DNA of 64,000 nucleotides from Mucilaginibacter xinganensis (GCF_002257585.1 NZ_CP022743.1:5084001-5148000), one strand, 5' to 3'; shown: positions 53,155-62,878, numbered from the stretch's first letter. Translations and numbers: made by a program. Notes: generated from the sequence alone by a model not told the origin.

Positions 53155-53676
53155 ATGACTGACGAACAAATGAAATTTCCGATCGGGGACTTCAAAGCCC
53201 CGGTGTCGTACACTGCCGAAGATCTGCGTAAATGGATCACCACTATTAAAGAATTTCCTGGTCGTTTACGCCAGGCCATCATCAACCTTAACGAAAAACA
53301 ACTCGATACACCTTACCGTACCGGCGGATGGACCATAAGACAAGTGGTGCACCATTGTGCCGATAGCCACATGAATTCATTGCTCCGTTTTAAATGGGCC
53401 TTAACCGAGGATAGCCCGGTGGTAAAACCTTATGAGGAGGCAGATTGGGCGTTGTTACCAGACTACCGCATGCCCGTAGAGTCGTCTTTAAAAATGCTGG
53501 AAGGGATGCACCAGCACTGGGTTGCCCTGCTTGAAAGCTTTACCGAAAACGAATGGGAGCGATCATTTAAACGCCCTTCCGGCGAAACCATCCAGTTAAA
53601 GAAAGCGCTCGCCTTATATGCATGGCACAGCAAACACCACCTGGCGCACGTAACCGAAACCATTAAAAAGTTTTAA
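53155..53676 (+). CDS. DinB-fold metal-dependent protein, YfiT/BstA-like
   Basis: This 173-residue protein matches the YfiT branch of the DinB superfamily, metal-binding four-helix-bundle thiol S-transferases (bacillithiol transferase). Likely metal ligands are His67 (VVHHCADSH), His161 and His165 (WHSKHHLAH), matching the YfiT pattern. TGGWTIRQVVHHCADSHM is the family signature. Bacteroidota generally make bacillithiol-type thiols, which fits. Its stop codon overlaps the convergent lipoprotein stop by 4 bp. Confidence 0.88.
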   Translation: MTDEQMKFPIGDFKAPVSYTAEDLRKWITTIKEFPGRLRQAIINLNEKQLDTPYRTGGWTIRQVVHHCADSHMNSLLRFKWALTEDSPVVKPYEEADWALLPDYRMPVESSLKMLEGMHQHWVALLESFTENEWERSFKRPSGETIQLKKALALYAWHSKHHLAHVTETIKKF

Positions 53677-54296
53677 TGCATGTTGATGTAGGTAGCCCGT
53701 GAGTCATTTGGCTGATGAACCACTATGGCTACCCCTTTGTTAGATAATGAGTCAACCTCAAAGGCAATTCCTTTGCCGGTTGCTTCATAAACTTTAACTT
53801 TTTTGCCTTTGTCCGTATAGCTGCTTATTTGTTTTAGCTTGTAGTGTTCCTGGTATTTGGTTAAATCCAGGCCGGTGTTTAATCCCTCTGCCGTTTTAAA
53901 ATCGGGCGAAGTCACCAGGACCTTTCGGATGTGTGCAACTGATTCATCCTTAGCACCAAAATTATGGCCTGCAAAAATACTGATTTTATACCCCGAGGTA
54001 TCGTGCTTTGCATACCAGGTTATCACTACGCTGCCCATTCCCGCATCAGAAAAATCGGGTTTACCGAACACCGACACTAAACTGTCGGCACTACCGTTCA
54101 ACACAATTTTTCCGGCGCTTTTCCCGGGTACTATCAATTTATCGGCGGGTACAATTTTACTGGTATCAACAGCATCTTCACCTGCAGGTACGGCAGTTTC
54201 ATTGGCTGTATTTTCTGATCCCGAATGCTGCCCGCAACTATATAAGCTGCCGGACAAAGCAGTTAACAGCGCGTATTTGATGATGCGTTTTTTCAT
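53673..54296 (-). CDS. Lipoprotein of unknown function
   Basis: This 207-residue protein starts MKKRIIKYAL with a lipobox LYSC (Cys21). A Ser/Thr/Ala/Glu-rich linker follows, then a domain with LVSVFGKPDFSDAGMGSVVITWY. This segment resembles SmpA/OmlA-like or copper-amine-oxidase-type small domains, but I cannot assign a family. It has no operon partner. It overlaps the end of the convergent YfiT-like gene. Confidence 0.7.
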   Translation of the reverse strand: MKKRIIKYALLTALSGSLYSCGQHSGSENTANETAVPAGEDAVDTSKIVPADKLIVPGKSAGKIVLNGSADSLVSVFGKPDFSDAGMGSVVITWYAKHDTSGYKISIFAGHNFGAKDESVAHIRKVLVTSPDFKTAEGLNTGLDLTKYQEHYKLKQISSYTDKGKKVKVYEATGKGIAFEVDSLSNKGVAIVVHQPNDSRATYINMH

Positions 54297-54463
54297 TGGT
54301 ATTTTACTTTCGTGCTCCTATCTTATAGCAAAAACCCGGCTTAATTGTTTTTAAATTAATCCTTCGTGCCAAAGTAAACCAAAAAATCTGCGCAAGAAAC
54401 GGGTTCTTCCGCTCCACCCACCACCTTAGTTTTGCTATATCAAATCACAACATTCATCCTTAT

Positions 54464-55159
54464 ATGATGCATATAGCAAGCGAACCATCCATTTTATATT
54501 TCGGCACACCGGTGGTACTCATCGGCACAAAAAACCCAAACGGTACCGATAACCTGGCGCCCATGTCGTCCATATTCTGGCTCGGCTGGCGCTGCATAAT
54601 TGGCCTGGCTGCCGCCTCAAAAACCACTGAAAACCTGTTATTGAACCGCCAATGTGTTTTAAATTTGGCATCTGTAAATGAAGTGGCTGCGGTAAACCGT
54701 TTAGCCAAAACTACAGGATCAAACCCTGTGCCCGATGGTAAATTATTGAAGGGATACCGGTACGAAGCGGATAAATTCGCTATTGCTGGATTAACCAAAC
54801 AACATGCAGCAACTGTAAAAGCACCCCGGGTAAAGGAATGTCCTGTGCAAATGGAAGCCGTGGTTGAAGCCATCCATGGTTTAGCAGCGGATGATGCCGG
54901 CCAGCGGGGCAAGATTATAACGTTTGAATTGCGGATTCAAAGAGTTTACCTGCATGAAGCAATCCTGATGGACGGGCACCCCAATCGCGTTGACCCGGAC
55001 AAATGGAAACCGCTCATCATGAGTTTTCAGCAGTTTTACAGCCTTGGGGATAAAGTTCACGCATCAACGCTCTCAGAGATCCCCGAACGATTGTATAATA
55101 CGTTAGACCGGGAACGGGCAATAAAAAGTTATGAATTGAGCGGGGATGATGAACGATAG
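54464..55159 (+). CDS. Flavin reductase-like domain protein
   Basis: This 231-residue protein matches the flavin reductase (FMN-binding split barrel, flavoredoxin) family: GTPVVLIGTKNPNGTDNLAPMSSIFWLGWR and NRQCVLNLAS in segments, followed by GYRYEADKFAIAGLT. It probably binds FMN and transfers electrons from NAD(P)H. A C-terminal extension (about 180-231) follows the barrel. ATG 54467 is an alternative start. It is not in an obvious operon and may be read with the helicase gene 104 bp downstream. Confidence 0.82.
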   Translation: MMHIASEPSILYFGTPVVLIGTKNPNGTDNLAPMSSIFWLGWRCIIGLAAASKTTENLLLNRQCVLNLASVNEVAAVNRLAKTTGSNPVPDGKLLKGYRYEADKFAIAGLTKQHAATVKAPRVKECPVQMEAVVEAIHGLAADDAGQRGKIITFELRIQRVYLHEAILMDGHPNRVDPDKWKPLIMSFQQFYSLGDKVHASTLSEIPERLYNTLDRERAIKSYELSGDDER

Positions 55160-55262
55160 AACAGTTGCGCGAGAGGCTGCGCAGTGATAGCAACCAGGCA
55201 AATTCCTTTATTAATTTTATTCCCACCCTAACTTATTGCTTTTTCCGTTGTATATTATTGGC

Positions 55263-57902
55263 ATGATTACAAAGGGGCAGCAAGTTATCCGTGACTGGTA
55301 CCGGAAAAAAAACTGGGAGCAATTCGCCTTTCAGCGCGAAATGGAATCGGCTTACCTAAATGGCTTTTCCGGCTTGCTGAACGCCCCTACCGGCAGCGGA
55401 AAAACATTTGCCTTGTTCCTGCCTTTTTTGGCTGATTTTATTAACAAACACCCCGATACGTATACCACCCAGGGCAACAACGGCTTGTTAATGCTTTGGA
55501 TAACCCCGCTGCGGGCATTAACAAATGATATCCGCAAGGCCATGCAGGAAGTGTGCGACGAACTCGGCCTTCCCTGGCGCATTATGACCCGCACCGGCGA
55601 CACGTCAGCCGCTGAAAAGCAGGCGTTAAAGAAAAAACTGCCCGAAGTGCTACTAACAACTCCCGAGAGTTTGCACCTGATGCTGGCTCAAAAGGAGTAT
55701 CCTAAAATATTTAAGGGTTTGCAGGTAGTGGTAATTGACGAATGGCACGAGCTGCTGGGCACCAAACGCGGTGTGCAGGTGGAGTTGGGTTTATCAAGAC
55801 TAAAAGCGCTTTCAACAGTTGGCAGCGAGCAGCTTGCAGACAGTAAAGATGAAAGTACCGGAAATAAAAAACAGCCCGCGGAGGACTGCCCGCTGCCAAC
55901 GGAAAACCGCCAGCTGAAAATCTGGGGGATCAGCGCAACCATTGGCAACCTGGAGCAGGCGGCCGAGGTGCTGTTAGGCAACACTTTCCCGCCCGAAAGG
56001 GTGAAGATGGTGCGGGCCAATCTTAATAAAAAGCTATTGATCAAATCCATCATTCCCGAAAATATTGAAAATTACTCCTGGGCAGGGCATATCGGCCTGA
56101 AACTGCTGCCACAGGTAATGGAGCTGGTGGCCCGCAGCAAAACCACGCTCATATTTACCAATACCCGCTCGCAGTCAGAGATCTGGTACCATGCCATTTT
56201 AGATAATTACCCCGAATATGCAGGCATAATGGCGATGCACCACGGCTCGCTGGATAACGAGCTGCGCAACTGGGTTGAACAGGCCCTGCATGCCGAAGCC
56301 CTGAAAGTTGTGGTTTGCACGTCGAGCCTCGACCTCGGCGTCGATTTTCGCCCGGTTGATACGGTGATCCAGGTGGGCAGCCCCAAAGGCGTGGCGCGAT
56401 TTATGCAACGCGCCGGTCGTAGCGGGCATGCTCCCGGCGAGGTTTCCAAAGCTTATTTTGTGCCCACCCATTCACTGGAGTTGCTGGAAGGTGCTGCGCT
56501 TAAGCAAGCGATAAAGGAAGGTATTTTTGAAAGCCGCGACCCGATGCTGCTGGCCATGGATGTGCTTATTCAGTACATGGTGACGCTGGCAGTTTCTGAC
56601 GGATTTCGCGCCGATGAATTGTTTAAAGAGGTAAAAGGCACCTTTGCCTTTGCCGATCTGACCTGGAATGAGTTTAACCAGCTGCTTGACTTTATTACCA
56701 CCGGCGGTAAAACACTGGCAGAATATGATGAATTTTTAAAAGTGGAGGTAGAGAACGGGCTATTTAAAGTAAACAGCCGCCGTGTAGCCATGCGCCACAG
56801 GCTGAGTATAGGCACCATCACCAGCGAAATGAGCATCAGGGTGAAGTGGCTGAGCGGCGGCAGCCTGGGAACACTCGAAGAGTCTTTTATTTCGAAGCTT
56901 AAGCCTGGCAATACCTTTTGGTTTGCAGGACGCAGCCTGGAGTTTATCCGGATAAAGGAAATGTCGGCTTATGTTAAAAAATCTAACGCAAAAAAGGGCC
57001 TGATCCCCAGCTGGAATGGCGGGCGGATGCCGCTGTCATCTCAACTGGCCGCCGTATTTCGCGACAAGCTGGACGAAGTGGCCCACGGAATTGAGCAGGA
57101 CGAAGAAGTGGTGGCCTTAAAACCTTTGTTCGCACTGCAGGCGCAGCTCTCGCACTTACCGCAAAGCCACGAATTTTTGATCGAATCGTTTAAGTCACGC
57201 CAGGGGCACCACCTGTTATTCTATCCGTTCGAGGGCCGGCTGGTACATGAGGGAATGGCATCGCTGCTGGCCTATCGCTTCAGCAAAATAAAAACGGCCA
57301 CCTTCTCTATCGCCATGAATGATTACGGTTTCGAACTGCTGACAGACGAAGAAATTCCTATTGAGCAGGCATTGGAGGATACTTCTTTTTTTTCGATAGA
57401 TCACTTGTTGGAAGACATCCAGCATAGCCTTAACGCCAATGAAATGGCCCGCCGGCGTTTCAGGGATATCGCCCATATTGGCGGCCTGGTATTTACCGGC
57501 TATCCCGGGCAGCAAATAAAAAACAAACACCTGCAGGCCTCCACCTCGCTGTTGTTCGACGTGTTCAGCGAGTATGAGCCCGATAACCTGCTGGTGAGGC
57601 AGGCTTATAACGAAGCCCTGGCATTTCAACTGGAAGAGTTCAGGCTGCGGATGGCCCTGCAACGGATCGTTAAACAAAACATCATCCTGAAAACCATTGA
57701 CCGCCCAACCCCCTTTGCCTTCCCGATTATGGTTGACAGCCTGGGCCGCGAAAAGCTAACCACTGAAACACTGGAAGAAAGGATAGCCAAAATGGCGCGG
57801 CAATATGGCGCAGATGAAGTGTGGGAAGAGGCTGAAAAATCCGACCGTCCAAAAAGCCCGCGGGCACGGAAGCCGGGAGTTACGAGGAAGAAAGGGTTTT
57901 AA
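55263..57902 (+). CDS. Lhr-like DEXH helicase (ligase-associated type)
   Basis: This 879-residue helicase has Walker A APTGSGKT (about residue 41), a DEWH box (about 159) with DEWHELLGTKRG, motif III SAT (about 222) and C-terminal motifs TSSLDLGVDF and QRAGRSGH, then the Lhr-type winged-helix/beta-sandwich core. DEWHELLGTKRG is typical of the ligase-associated DNA damage response helicase. Its usual partners (ATP-dependent ligase, exonuclease, PdeM) are absent on both sides. A 37-residue low-complexity insertion (about 180-217, SEQLADSKDESTGNKK) lies between motifs II and III. The ATG at 55263 is preferred over a TTG at 55236. Confidence 0.9.
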   Translation: MITKGQQVIRDWYRKKNWEQFAFQREMESAYLNGFSGLLNAPTGSGKTFALFLPFLADFINKHPDTYTTQGNNGLLMLWITPLRALTNDIRKAMQEVCDELGLPWRIMTRTGDTSAAEKQALKKKLPEVLLTTPESLHLMLAQKEYPKIFKGLQVVVIDEWHELLGTKRGVQVELGLSRLKALSTVGSEQLADSKDESTGNKKQPAEDCPLPTENRQLKIWGISATIGNLEQAAEVLLGNTFPPERVKMVRANLNKKLLIKSIIPENIENYSWAGHIGLKLLPQVMELVARSKTTLIFTNTRSQSEIWYHAILDNYPEYAGIMAMHHGSLDNELRNWVEQALHAEALKVVVCTSSLDLGVDFRPVDTVIQVGSPKGVARFMQRAGRSGHAPGEVSKAYFVPTHSLELLEGAALKQAIKEGIFESRDPMLLAMDVLIQYMVTLAVSDGFRADELFKEVKGTFAFADLTWNEFNQLLDFITTGGKTLAEYDEFLKVEVENGLFKVNSRRVAMRHRLSIGTITSEMSIRVKWLSGGSLGTLEESFISKLKPGNTFWFAGRSLEFIRIKEMSAYVKKSNAKKGLIPSWNGGRMPLSSQLAAVFRDKLDEVAHGIEQDEEVVALKPLFALQAQLSHLPQSHEFLIESFKSRQGHHLLFYPFEGRLVHEGMASLLAYRFSKIKTATFSIAMNDYGFELLTDEEIPIEQALEDTSFFSIDHLLEDIQHSLNANEMARRRFRDIAHIGGLVFTGYPGQQIKNKHLQASTSLLFDVFSEYEPDNLLVRQAYNEALAFQLEEFRLRMALQRIVKQNIILKTIDRPTPFAFPIMVDSLGREKLTTETLEERIAKMARQYGADEVWEEAEKSDRPKSPRARKPGVTRKKGF

Positions 57903-57947
57903 TAAAAAGTGGTTTGTTTTTAATGAAAGCTGCCTGACTTAAGCCCC

Positions 57948-58133
57948 TCACTGCTTTGGCGATTTTACAACAATAATGATCAGCCATATGATTGAGATCG
58001 CCTGCACCATAATCATGCTGCCCGTTATGAGTTTTCCGCCGGGCCAATGCATTACTTTAAACGCCAACCCTATCATTAAGCCGACGATGCTCAGCATAAA
58101 AAGGATTACAGGATTCCTGAAATTAAAAAACAT
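57948..58133 (-). CDS. Small membrane protein with a GldL-like FKVMHWPGG motif
   Basis: This 61-residue protein starts MFFNFRNPVILFML and consists of two membrane helices joined by FKVMHWPGGKLITG. The FK-x-x-H-x-x-G-x-L-x-T-G pattern resembles the start of the gliding/type IX secretion motor protein GldL. Functional equivalence is not implied. It lies 8 bp after a second tiny membrane-protein gene, so the two probably form one transcript. A longer frame to 58226 overlaps that gene and is rejected. Confidence 0.6.
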   Translation of the reverse strand: MFFNFRNPVILFMLSIVGLMIGLAFKVMHWPGGKLITGSMIMVQAISIIWLIIIVVKSPKQ

Positions 58134-58141
58134 GAGCAAAT

Positions 58142-58318
58142 CTATTTTACGTTTTTTTGTCTCCTGTTTCTGATCATCCTGACGAATAAGTAACCAAAGG
58201 CGGCACCCAATAACAAGCTGCCCCATGTTTCAGTGTTCGGATCAAAATTAAATACGATCACCGTCATCAGTGCTATCGCCGTTATGCCTATAAACAGGTA
58301 TAAATAAACTTTTCTCAT
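58142..58318 (-). CDS. Tiny two-helix membrane protein, 58 aa
   Basis: Reading the minus strand gives a 58-residue frame, ATG at 58318 to TAG at 58142. It starts MRKVYLYLFI, has a first helix to about residue 23, FDPNTETWGSLLLGAAFGY as the second helix, and a basic tail ending RRQKNVK. This positive-inside topology suits an inner-membrane peptide. It lies 8 bp before the GldL-motif protein gene. Support is the membrane pattern, clean frame and adjacency. No family is recognised. Confidence 0.5.
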   Translation of the reverse strand: MRKVYLYLFIGITAIALMTVIVFNFDPNTETWGSLLLGAAFGYLFVRMIRNRRQKNVK

Positions 58319-58521
58319 TAAGACTCTTTTTAATTCAATTCCGTTGCGAAATTAATTCAAAAACATGGTGATTTAATAGTACAGTTTTTAAATAGTATTG
58401 GGGACCTTTTTTTTCAAAAAGCCGGTATTGTTTCCGTTTAAATTCCATAAAAAATTAAAGGACGGAACAGGATGGATTTAATCTAAACTAAGTTAATTTA
58501 GTAGTTTATAAACCAATATAA

Positions 58522-60900
58522 ATGAGATCATTTTTTACTGCCACACTATTAATTTGCAGCTTGCTGTTGGTAAAAACAGTTACCGCGCAAACTTCCGGTC
58601 AGGTTGTACTTACCAAACAATGGAACGCTTACTGGATAGCTGCTAAAAATGAAACGGGCAGAGACTATGGCGTTTTCTATTTTCGCAAAAGTATTGACCT
58701 GGTTGCTAAACCAACCGCTTTTTTGGTTAATGTATCGGCAGATAACCGGTATAAATTATTTGTAAACGGCACCCTGGTGTCTGTTGGCCCTGCCCGCGGG
58801 GATACCTATTACTGGAACTATGAAAAAATTGACCTTGCACCGTACCTGGTTGCAGGAAAAAACACGTTATCAGCCATTGTATGGAACGAGGCGGAACTAA
58901 GGCCCGAGGCACAGATCTCGTTACGCACAGGCTTTATTTTGCAGGGCAACACAACATCTGAAGAAATTTTAAATACCAACAGCTCCTGGAAATGCATCCG
59001 TGATAAAGCTTATCAACCGCTTAATACCGGAGTTGGTTACCCGGCTTATTACGTTGCCGGCCCCGGCGAGCTGGTAGATGAAAGTAAAACGATAAAAGGC
59101 TGGATGTCCGCCGATTTTAAAGATGCCGACTGGCCGGATGCCGGCATGATGGATCATGGTAAACCCAAAGGCATGGCCGATGCTTTCGGCTGGATGCTGG
59201 TACCGTCTTCATTGCCGCAAATGGAACGTACCGCCCAGCGCATCCCGGTATTGCGCAGGGCCGATGGCGTTACGGTGCCCCCGTCATTCCCGGCAGCAGC
59301 AACAAGCGTAACTATCCCGGCAAACACCACGGCGACGTTGCTGCTTGATCAAACTTATTTAACCAATGCTTACGTAACACTGAATTTCAGTAAAGGAAAA
59401 GATGCCGGCATCTCGCTTACCTACGCCGAGGCCCTGTTTGATAACCTAAAAAAATACCACGCCCGAAAAGGCAACCGGAACGATGTGGACGGTAAGGATT
59501 TTGCCGGGAGAAAAGACAGTCTTATTTCAGATGGCACCGGCGGACAAACCTTTACCACCCTTTACTGGCGCACCTATCGTTACGTACGGGTGATAGTACA
59601 CACTAAAGACGAACCACTGGTAATTGATGATCTGTATGGCACGGCCACAGGCTACCCTTTTCAGCTAAATGCCAAACTTAAAACCGATGACCCGGAAATG
59701 CAGAAAATGCTGGAGATTGGCTGGCGCACCGCCCGGATGGATGCCATTGAAACTTATATGGATTGCCCCTATTATGAACAGCTGCAATACATTGGCGACG
59801 GGCGCATCCAGATGATGGTATCGTATTACAACAGCGGCGACGACAGGCTGGCCCGCAATGCCATTAACCTGATGGATCATTCGCGTATTGCAGAGGGGCT
59901 AACGCTGAGCAGGCACCCTTCCTACAGCCCGCAGATCATTTCTACGTTTTCGTTGTGGTATATTGGCGTATTGCACGATTACTGGATGTACCGGCCCGAC
60001 AGCAATTTTGTGAGGGACAAGCTGCAGGGCGCCCGCACCGTGCTTGATTTTTTCAGTAAATACCAGCAAGCCGACGGATCATTAAAAAATACGCCTTACT
60101 GGACGTTTGTGGATTGGGCATCAAGCTGGGGCTATGGCATGCCGCCTATTGGCAGCAAAGGGGGTTCTTCCATTCTCGATCTGCAATTACTTATCGCTTA
60201 TCAGCAGGCCGCCGAAATGGAAAGTAAATTAGGGATGCCTGTATTTGCTGCTTTATACCGGGCCAAAGCGGCGCAGTTAAAACAAACCATTCAAAACAAG
60301 TATTGGGACCCGGCTAAAAAGTTATATGCCGATACGGAAGACAAGAATATTTTTTCGCAGCATGCCAACTCCCTGGCTATTTTAACCGGCGTGGTAAAGG
60401 GTACCGTAGCCACGGCATTGAGCAAAAACATTTTAGCGGATACCACTTTAACCCAATGTACCATTTACTTTAAATATTATATGCACCTGGCGTTGGTGCG
60501 CGGCGGCTTAGGCAACGATTATTTGAAGTGGCTAAACGTTTGGCGCGACAACATAAAAATGGGTCTTACCACCTGGGCCGAAATCAGCGACCTGCCCAAC
60601 AGCCGCTCCGATTGCCACGCCTGGGGATCAAGCCCTAACATTGAATTTTTCAGGACCATATTGGGGATTGACAGCTATGCACCGGGTTTTACAAAAGTGA
60701 AAATTGAACCGCATTTAGGCGAACTTAAAACAGCGTCCGGCGAAATCCCCCACCCTAACGGTAAGGTGACGGTTGCCTATACCCTGAATAGCAATCAATG
60801 GAAGGTAAAGATTAGCCTGCCGCAAAAAACGCCCGGCATATTAGTCTGGAAAGGAAAAACTTATTTATTGAAGGCCGGCGAAAACTTGTTCAGCATCTGA
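58522..60900 (+). CDS. GH78-family-like alpha-L-rhamnosidase, secreted
   Basis: This 792-residue exported enzyme has a signal peptide (to about 22), an N-terminal carbohydrate-binding beta domain (VNVSADNRYKLFVNGTLVSVGPARGD in parts), and an (alpha/alpha)6-barrel. The active-site DCPYYEQLQYIGDGR in the barrel corresponds to the GH78 DCPQRDE...GD region. A C-terminal beta-sandwich closes it. It would release rhamnose from glycosides or pectic side chains. No SusC/D pair is adjacent, but the GH88 gene at 31225 also points to plant acidic-polysaccharide use. Confidence 0.87.
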   Translation: MRSFFTATLLICSLLLVKTVTAQTSGQVVLTKQWNAYWIAAKNETGRDYGVFYFRKSIDLVAKPTAFLVNVSADNRYKLFVNGTLVSVGPARGDTYYWNYEKIDLAPYLVAGKNTLSAIVWNEAELRPEAQISLRTGFILQGNTTSEEILNTNSSWKCIRDKAYQPLNTGVGYPAYYVAGPGELVDESKTIKGWMSADFKDADWPDAGMMDHGKPKGMADAFGWMLVPSSLPQMERTAQRIPVLRRADGVTVPPSFPAAATSVTIPANTTATLLLDQTYLTNAYVTLNFSKGKDAGISLTYAEALFDNLKKYHARKGNRNDVDGKDFAGRKDSLISDGTGGQTFTTLYWRTYRYVRVIVHTKDEPLVIDDLYGTATGYPFQLNAKLKTDDPEMQKMLEIGWRTARMDAIETYMDCPYYEQLQYIGDGRIQMMVSYYNSGDDRLARNAINLMDHSRIAEGLTLSRHPSYSPQIISTFSLWYIGVLHDYWMYRPDSNFVRDKLQGARTVLDFFSKYQQADGSLKNTPYWTFVDWASSWGYGMPPIGSKGGSSILDLQLLIAYQQAAEMESKLGMPVFAALYRAKAAQLKQTIQNKYWDPAKKLYADTEDKNIFSQHANSLAILTGVVKGTVATALSKNILADTTLTQCTIYFKYYMHLALVRGGLGNDYLKWLNVWRDNIKMGLTTWAEISDLPNSRSDCHAWGSSPNIEFFRTILGIDSYAPGFTKVKIEPHLGELKTASGEIPHPNGKVTVAYTLNSNQWKVKISLPQKTPGILVWKGKTYLLKAGENLFSI

Positions 60901-60991
60901 AACAGCGTTGAAAGTAAGAGATTATTTCCTTAAGGCTGCGTTATTCTATGCTTGTGCTTACGTTAACACATGCCAGGCGGGCACAAAAAAA

Positions 60992-61012
60992 GCCCGGATG
61001 ATTAATCCGGGC
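60992..61012. terminator. Bidirectional terminator between the rhamnosidase and sigma-factor genes
   Basis: GCCCGGAT (60992-60999) and ATCCGGGC (61005-61012) form a perfect 8-bp stem with a 5-base loop. On the plus strand CTGTTTTTATAT follows; on the minus strand TTTTTTTGTGC follows. It suits both convergent genes. Confidence 0.85.
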
Positions 61013-61048
61013 CCTGTTTTTATATAGATAGATGTAACTGAAATGCGT

Positions 61049-61585
61049 TTAATTTTCGGCGTAAACCGGTTTCGCAATGCCGTTATCATAAGCTTTTAAA
61101 CTTTTCTTCAATAGCTTACGTGCAACGTGGATTCGGGTTTTCACAGTGCCAATCGGAATCTCTAAATGATCGGCAATTTCGTGATATTTATGGCCTTCAA
61201 AATACATAGTAAATGGTATATAATAATCTGCAGGCAGTCTGTCTAAAGCTTTTTTCAAATCGTCCATTACAAACTTAGCTTCGCCCTGGTTTTTAGTTGA
61301 ACTGAATACCAGGTTAGGTGAGCTTATCTCATCACTTTTGGTAACAAAAGTGTTCATTTTTATAAACCTGCGGTAGTTATTAATAAAGGTGTTTTTCATT
61401 ATTGTGTATAACCACCCTTTTAAATTTGTTCCTTCTTTAAACTTATTATAATAAGTTATGGCCTTCAACATTGTATCCTGAACAAGGTCGTTAGCATCAT
61501 CTGCGTCATGGGTAAAATGTAAGGCATAAGACCTTAGTGAGGTTGCCTGACGTAGTACTAGGGTGTTAAACTCAATCTTAGTCAT
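61049..61585 (-). CDS. ECF-type RNA polymerase sigma factor
   Basis: This 178-residue sigma factor has region 2 (DDANDLVQDTMLKAITYY) and region 4 (YHEIADHLEIPIGTVKTRIHVARKLL). There is no adjacent anti-sigma gene and no TonB receptor of the FecI/FecR type, so it is probably a stand-alone ECF factor. Its upstream region (61586-61851) is 266 bp and gene-free, and should hold its promoter. Confidence 0.93.
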   Translation of the reverse strand: MTKIEFNTLVLRQATSLRSYALHFTHDADDANDLVQDTMLKAITYYNKFKEGTNLKGWLYTIMKNTFINNYRRFIKMNTFVTKSDEISSPNLVFSSTKNQGEAKFVMDDLKKALDRLPADYYIPFTMYFEGHKYHEIADHLEIPIGTVKTRIHVARKLLKKSLKAYDNGIAKPVYAEN

Positions 61586-61851
61586 AATGTTAAAGTTTTA
61601 TATTAACACTTAGGCAAGCATAGTGCCACTTACGGCTTTTATAATAGCAACCCCTTGTCAATTTGTAACACCTTGCTTAAAAAAATGACAGTGTAAAAAA
61701 CACACTTAGATTGAACTTAACTACCTGAAAAACAAATATGTTATGGATAACAATTCACAGACAAACGCTTTGGGATGACTTTAAAACTGTAACAAAAATG
61801 TTATTTATAGGGTTAGGAAAAGGTGTTGAAATTTATTTTTAATAAAATTAT

Positions 61852-62871
61852 TTAACTAATAATATTAACCTCACGTTGCAACATAACGCCAAATTTAGTG
61901 TACACACTGTCTATGATTTGCGACGAAAAGTTGTATACCTCCGCTCCGTTGGCTCCGCCATGGTTAACTAAAACAAGCGCCTGGTTGTGCCATGTTCCGG
62001 TGTTGCCAACTGTTTTTCCCTTCCAGCCGCATTGTTCAATGAGCCATCCGGCGGCTAGTTTAACCAATCCTTCACCCGCAGGATAGTTTACCACCTCCGG
62101 GAAGTTAGCCTGCAGCCGGGTAAATTGTTTGGTGGTTATGATGGGGTTTTTAAAGAAACTGCCTGCATTTCCAATGGTTGATGGGTCGGGAAGCTTTGAC
62201 ACGCGAATGTGAGACACCACCTGCGAAACATCTTTTAAAGTTGGTTCAGTAATACCTCGGTTGGTCAGTTCCTGTTCAATAGCGCCGTATTTTAAATTAA
62301 ATCGAGGCGTAAGTGACAATTGGAACTTTACCGATACAATAATATATTGGCCTTTAAGCTCACTTTTAAAAACACTTTCCCGGTATTCAAAATTACAGTC
62401 GGCTTTGGTAAATGTTTTAAAAGTACCGGTTTCTATTTCAAAAGCGCAGCAGCTAAAAAAAACGTCTTTAAGTTCAACGCCGTAAGCGCCGATATTTTGT
62501 ATGGGCGATGCACCTACTGAGCCCGGGATCAAACTCAGGTTTTCCATACCTGCATATTCGCGGGCTATACAAAAGTTCACCAGGTCATTCCACACTTCGC
62601 CGGCACCGGCCTCAACAAATACCTCATCCTTACTGATGCGGTGTTCAATGCCGCGGATATTCATGCGGATTACCAGTCCGTTGTAATCATTCAAAAACAG
62701 CATATTGCTTCCACCGCCTAATACCAGGCGCGAAAGAGCCTTCCATTGCGGATCCATAAAAAGCTCAACCAAATCGTCCTTATGGTTTATTTCAACAAAA
62801 AAACGGGCTTTCGCGTCAATGCCAAAAGAATTGAAATTTTTAAGCGATATGTTTTCCTGGATTTGAAGCAT
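61852..62871 (-). CDS. murB: UDP-N-acetylenolpyruvoylglucosamine reductase
   Basis: This 339-residue flavoenzyme reduces UDP-GlcNAc-enolpyruvate to UDP-MurNAc in peptidoglycan synthesis. LVLGGGSNML and SLIPGSVGASPIQNIGAYG are the FAD-binding signatures, and NAGSFFKNP carries the catalytic Ser. The ATG at 62871 (MLQIQENISL) gives the normal MurB length. A longer open frame to 63108 translates upstream repeat and overlaps the DUF4184 gene, so it is rejected. Confidence 0.96.
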   Translation of the reverse strand: MLQIQENISLKNFNSFGIDAKARFFVEINHKDDLVELFMDPQWKALSRLVLGGGSNMLFLNDYNGLVIRMNIRGIEHRISKDEVFVEAGAGEVWNDLVNFCIAREYAGMENLSLIPGSVGASPIQNIGAYGVELKDVFFSCCAFEIETGTFKTFTKADCNFEYRESVFKSELKGQYIIVSVKFQLSLTPRFNLKYGAIEQELTNRGITEPTLKDVSQVVSHIRVSKLPDPSTIGNAGSFFKNPIITTKQFTRLQANFPEVVNYPAGEGLVKLAAGWLIEQCGWKGKTVGNTGTWHNQALVLVNHGGANGAEVYNFSSQIIDSVYTKFGVMLQREVNIIS

Positions 62872-62878
62872 AGTTATT

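Noticed and set aside
61049..61585. Sigma factor as FecI partner of the TonB receptor
   Set aside because: It is more than 20 kb from the receptor operon and no FecR-like anti-sigma gene is adjacent to either.
61630..61670. E. coli-like TTGACA promoter ahead of the sigma-factor gene
   Set aside because: The nearest TATAAT-like word is only 9-12 bp away, and Bacteroidota primary promoters do not follow this pattern.
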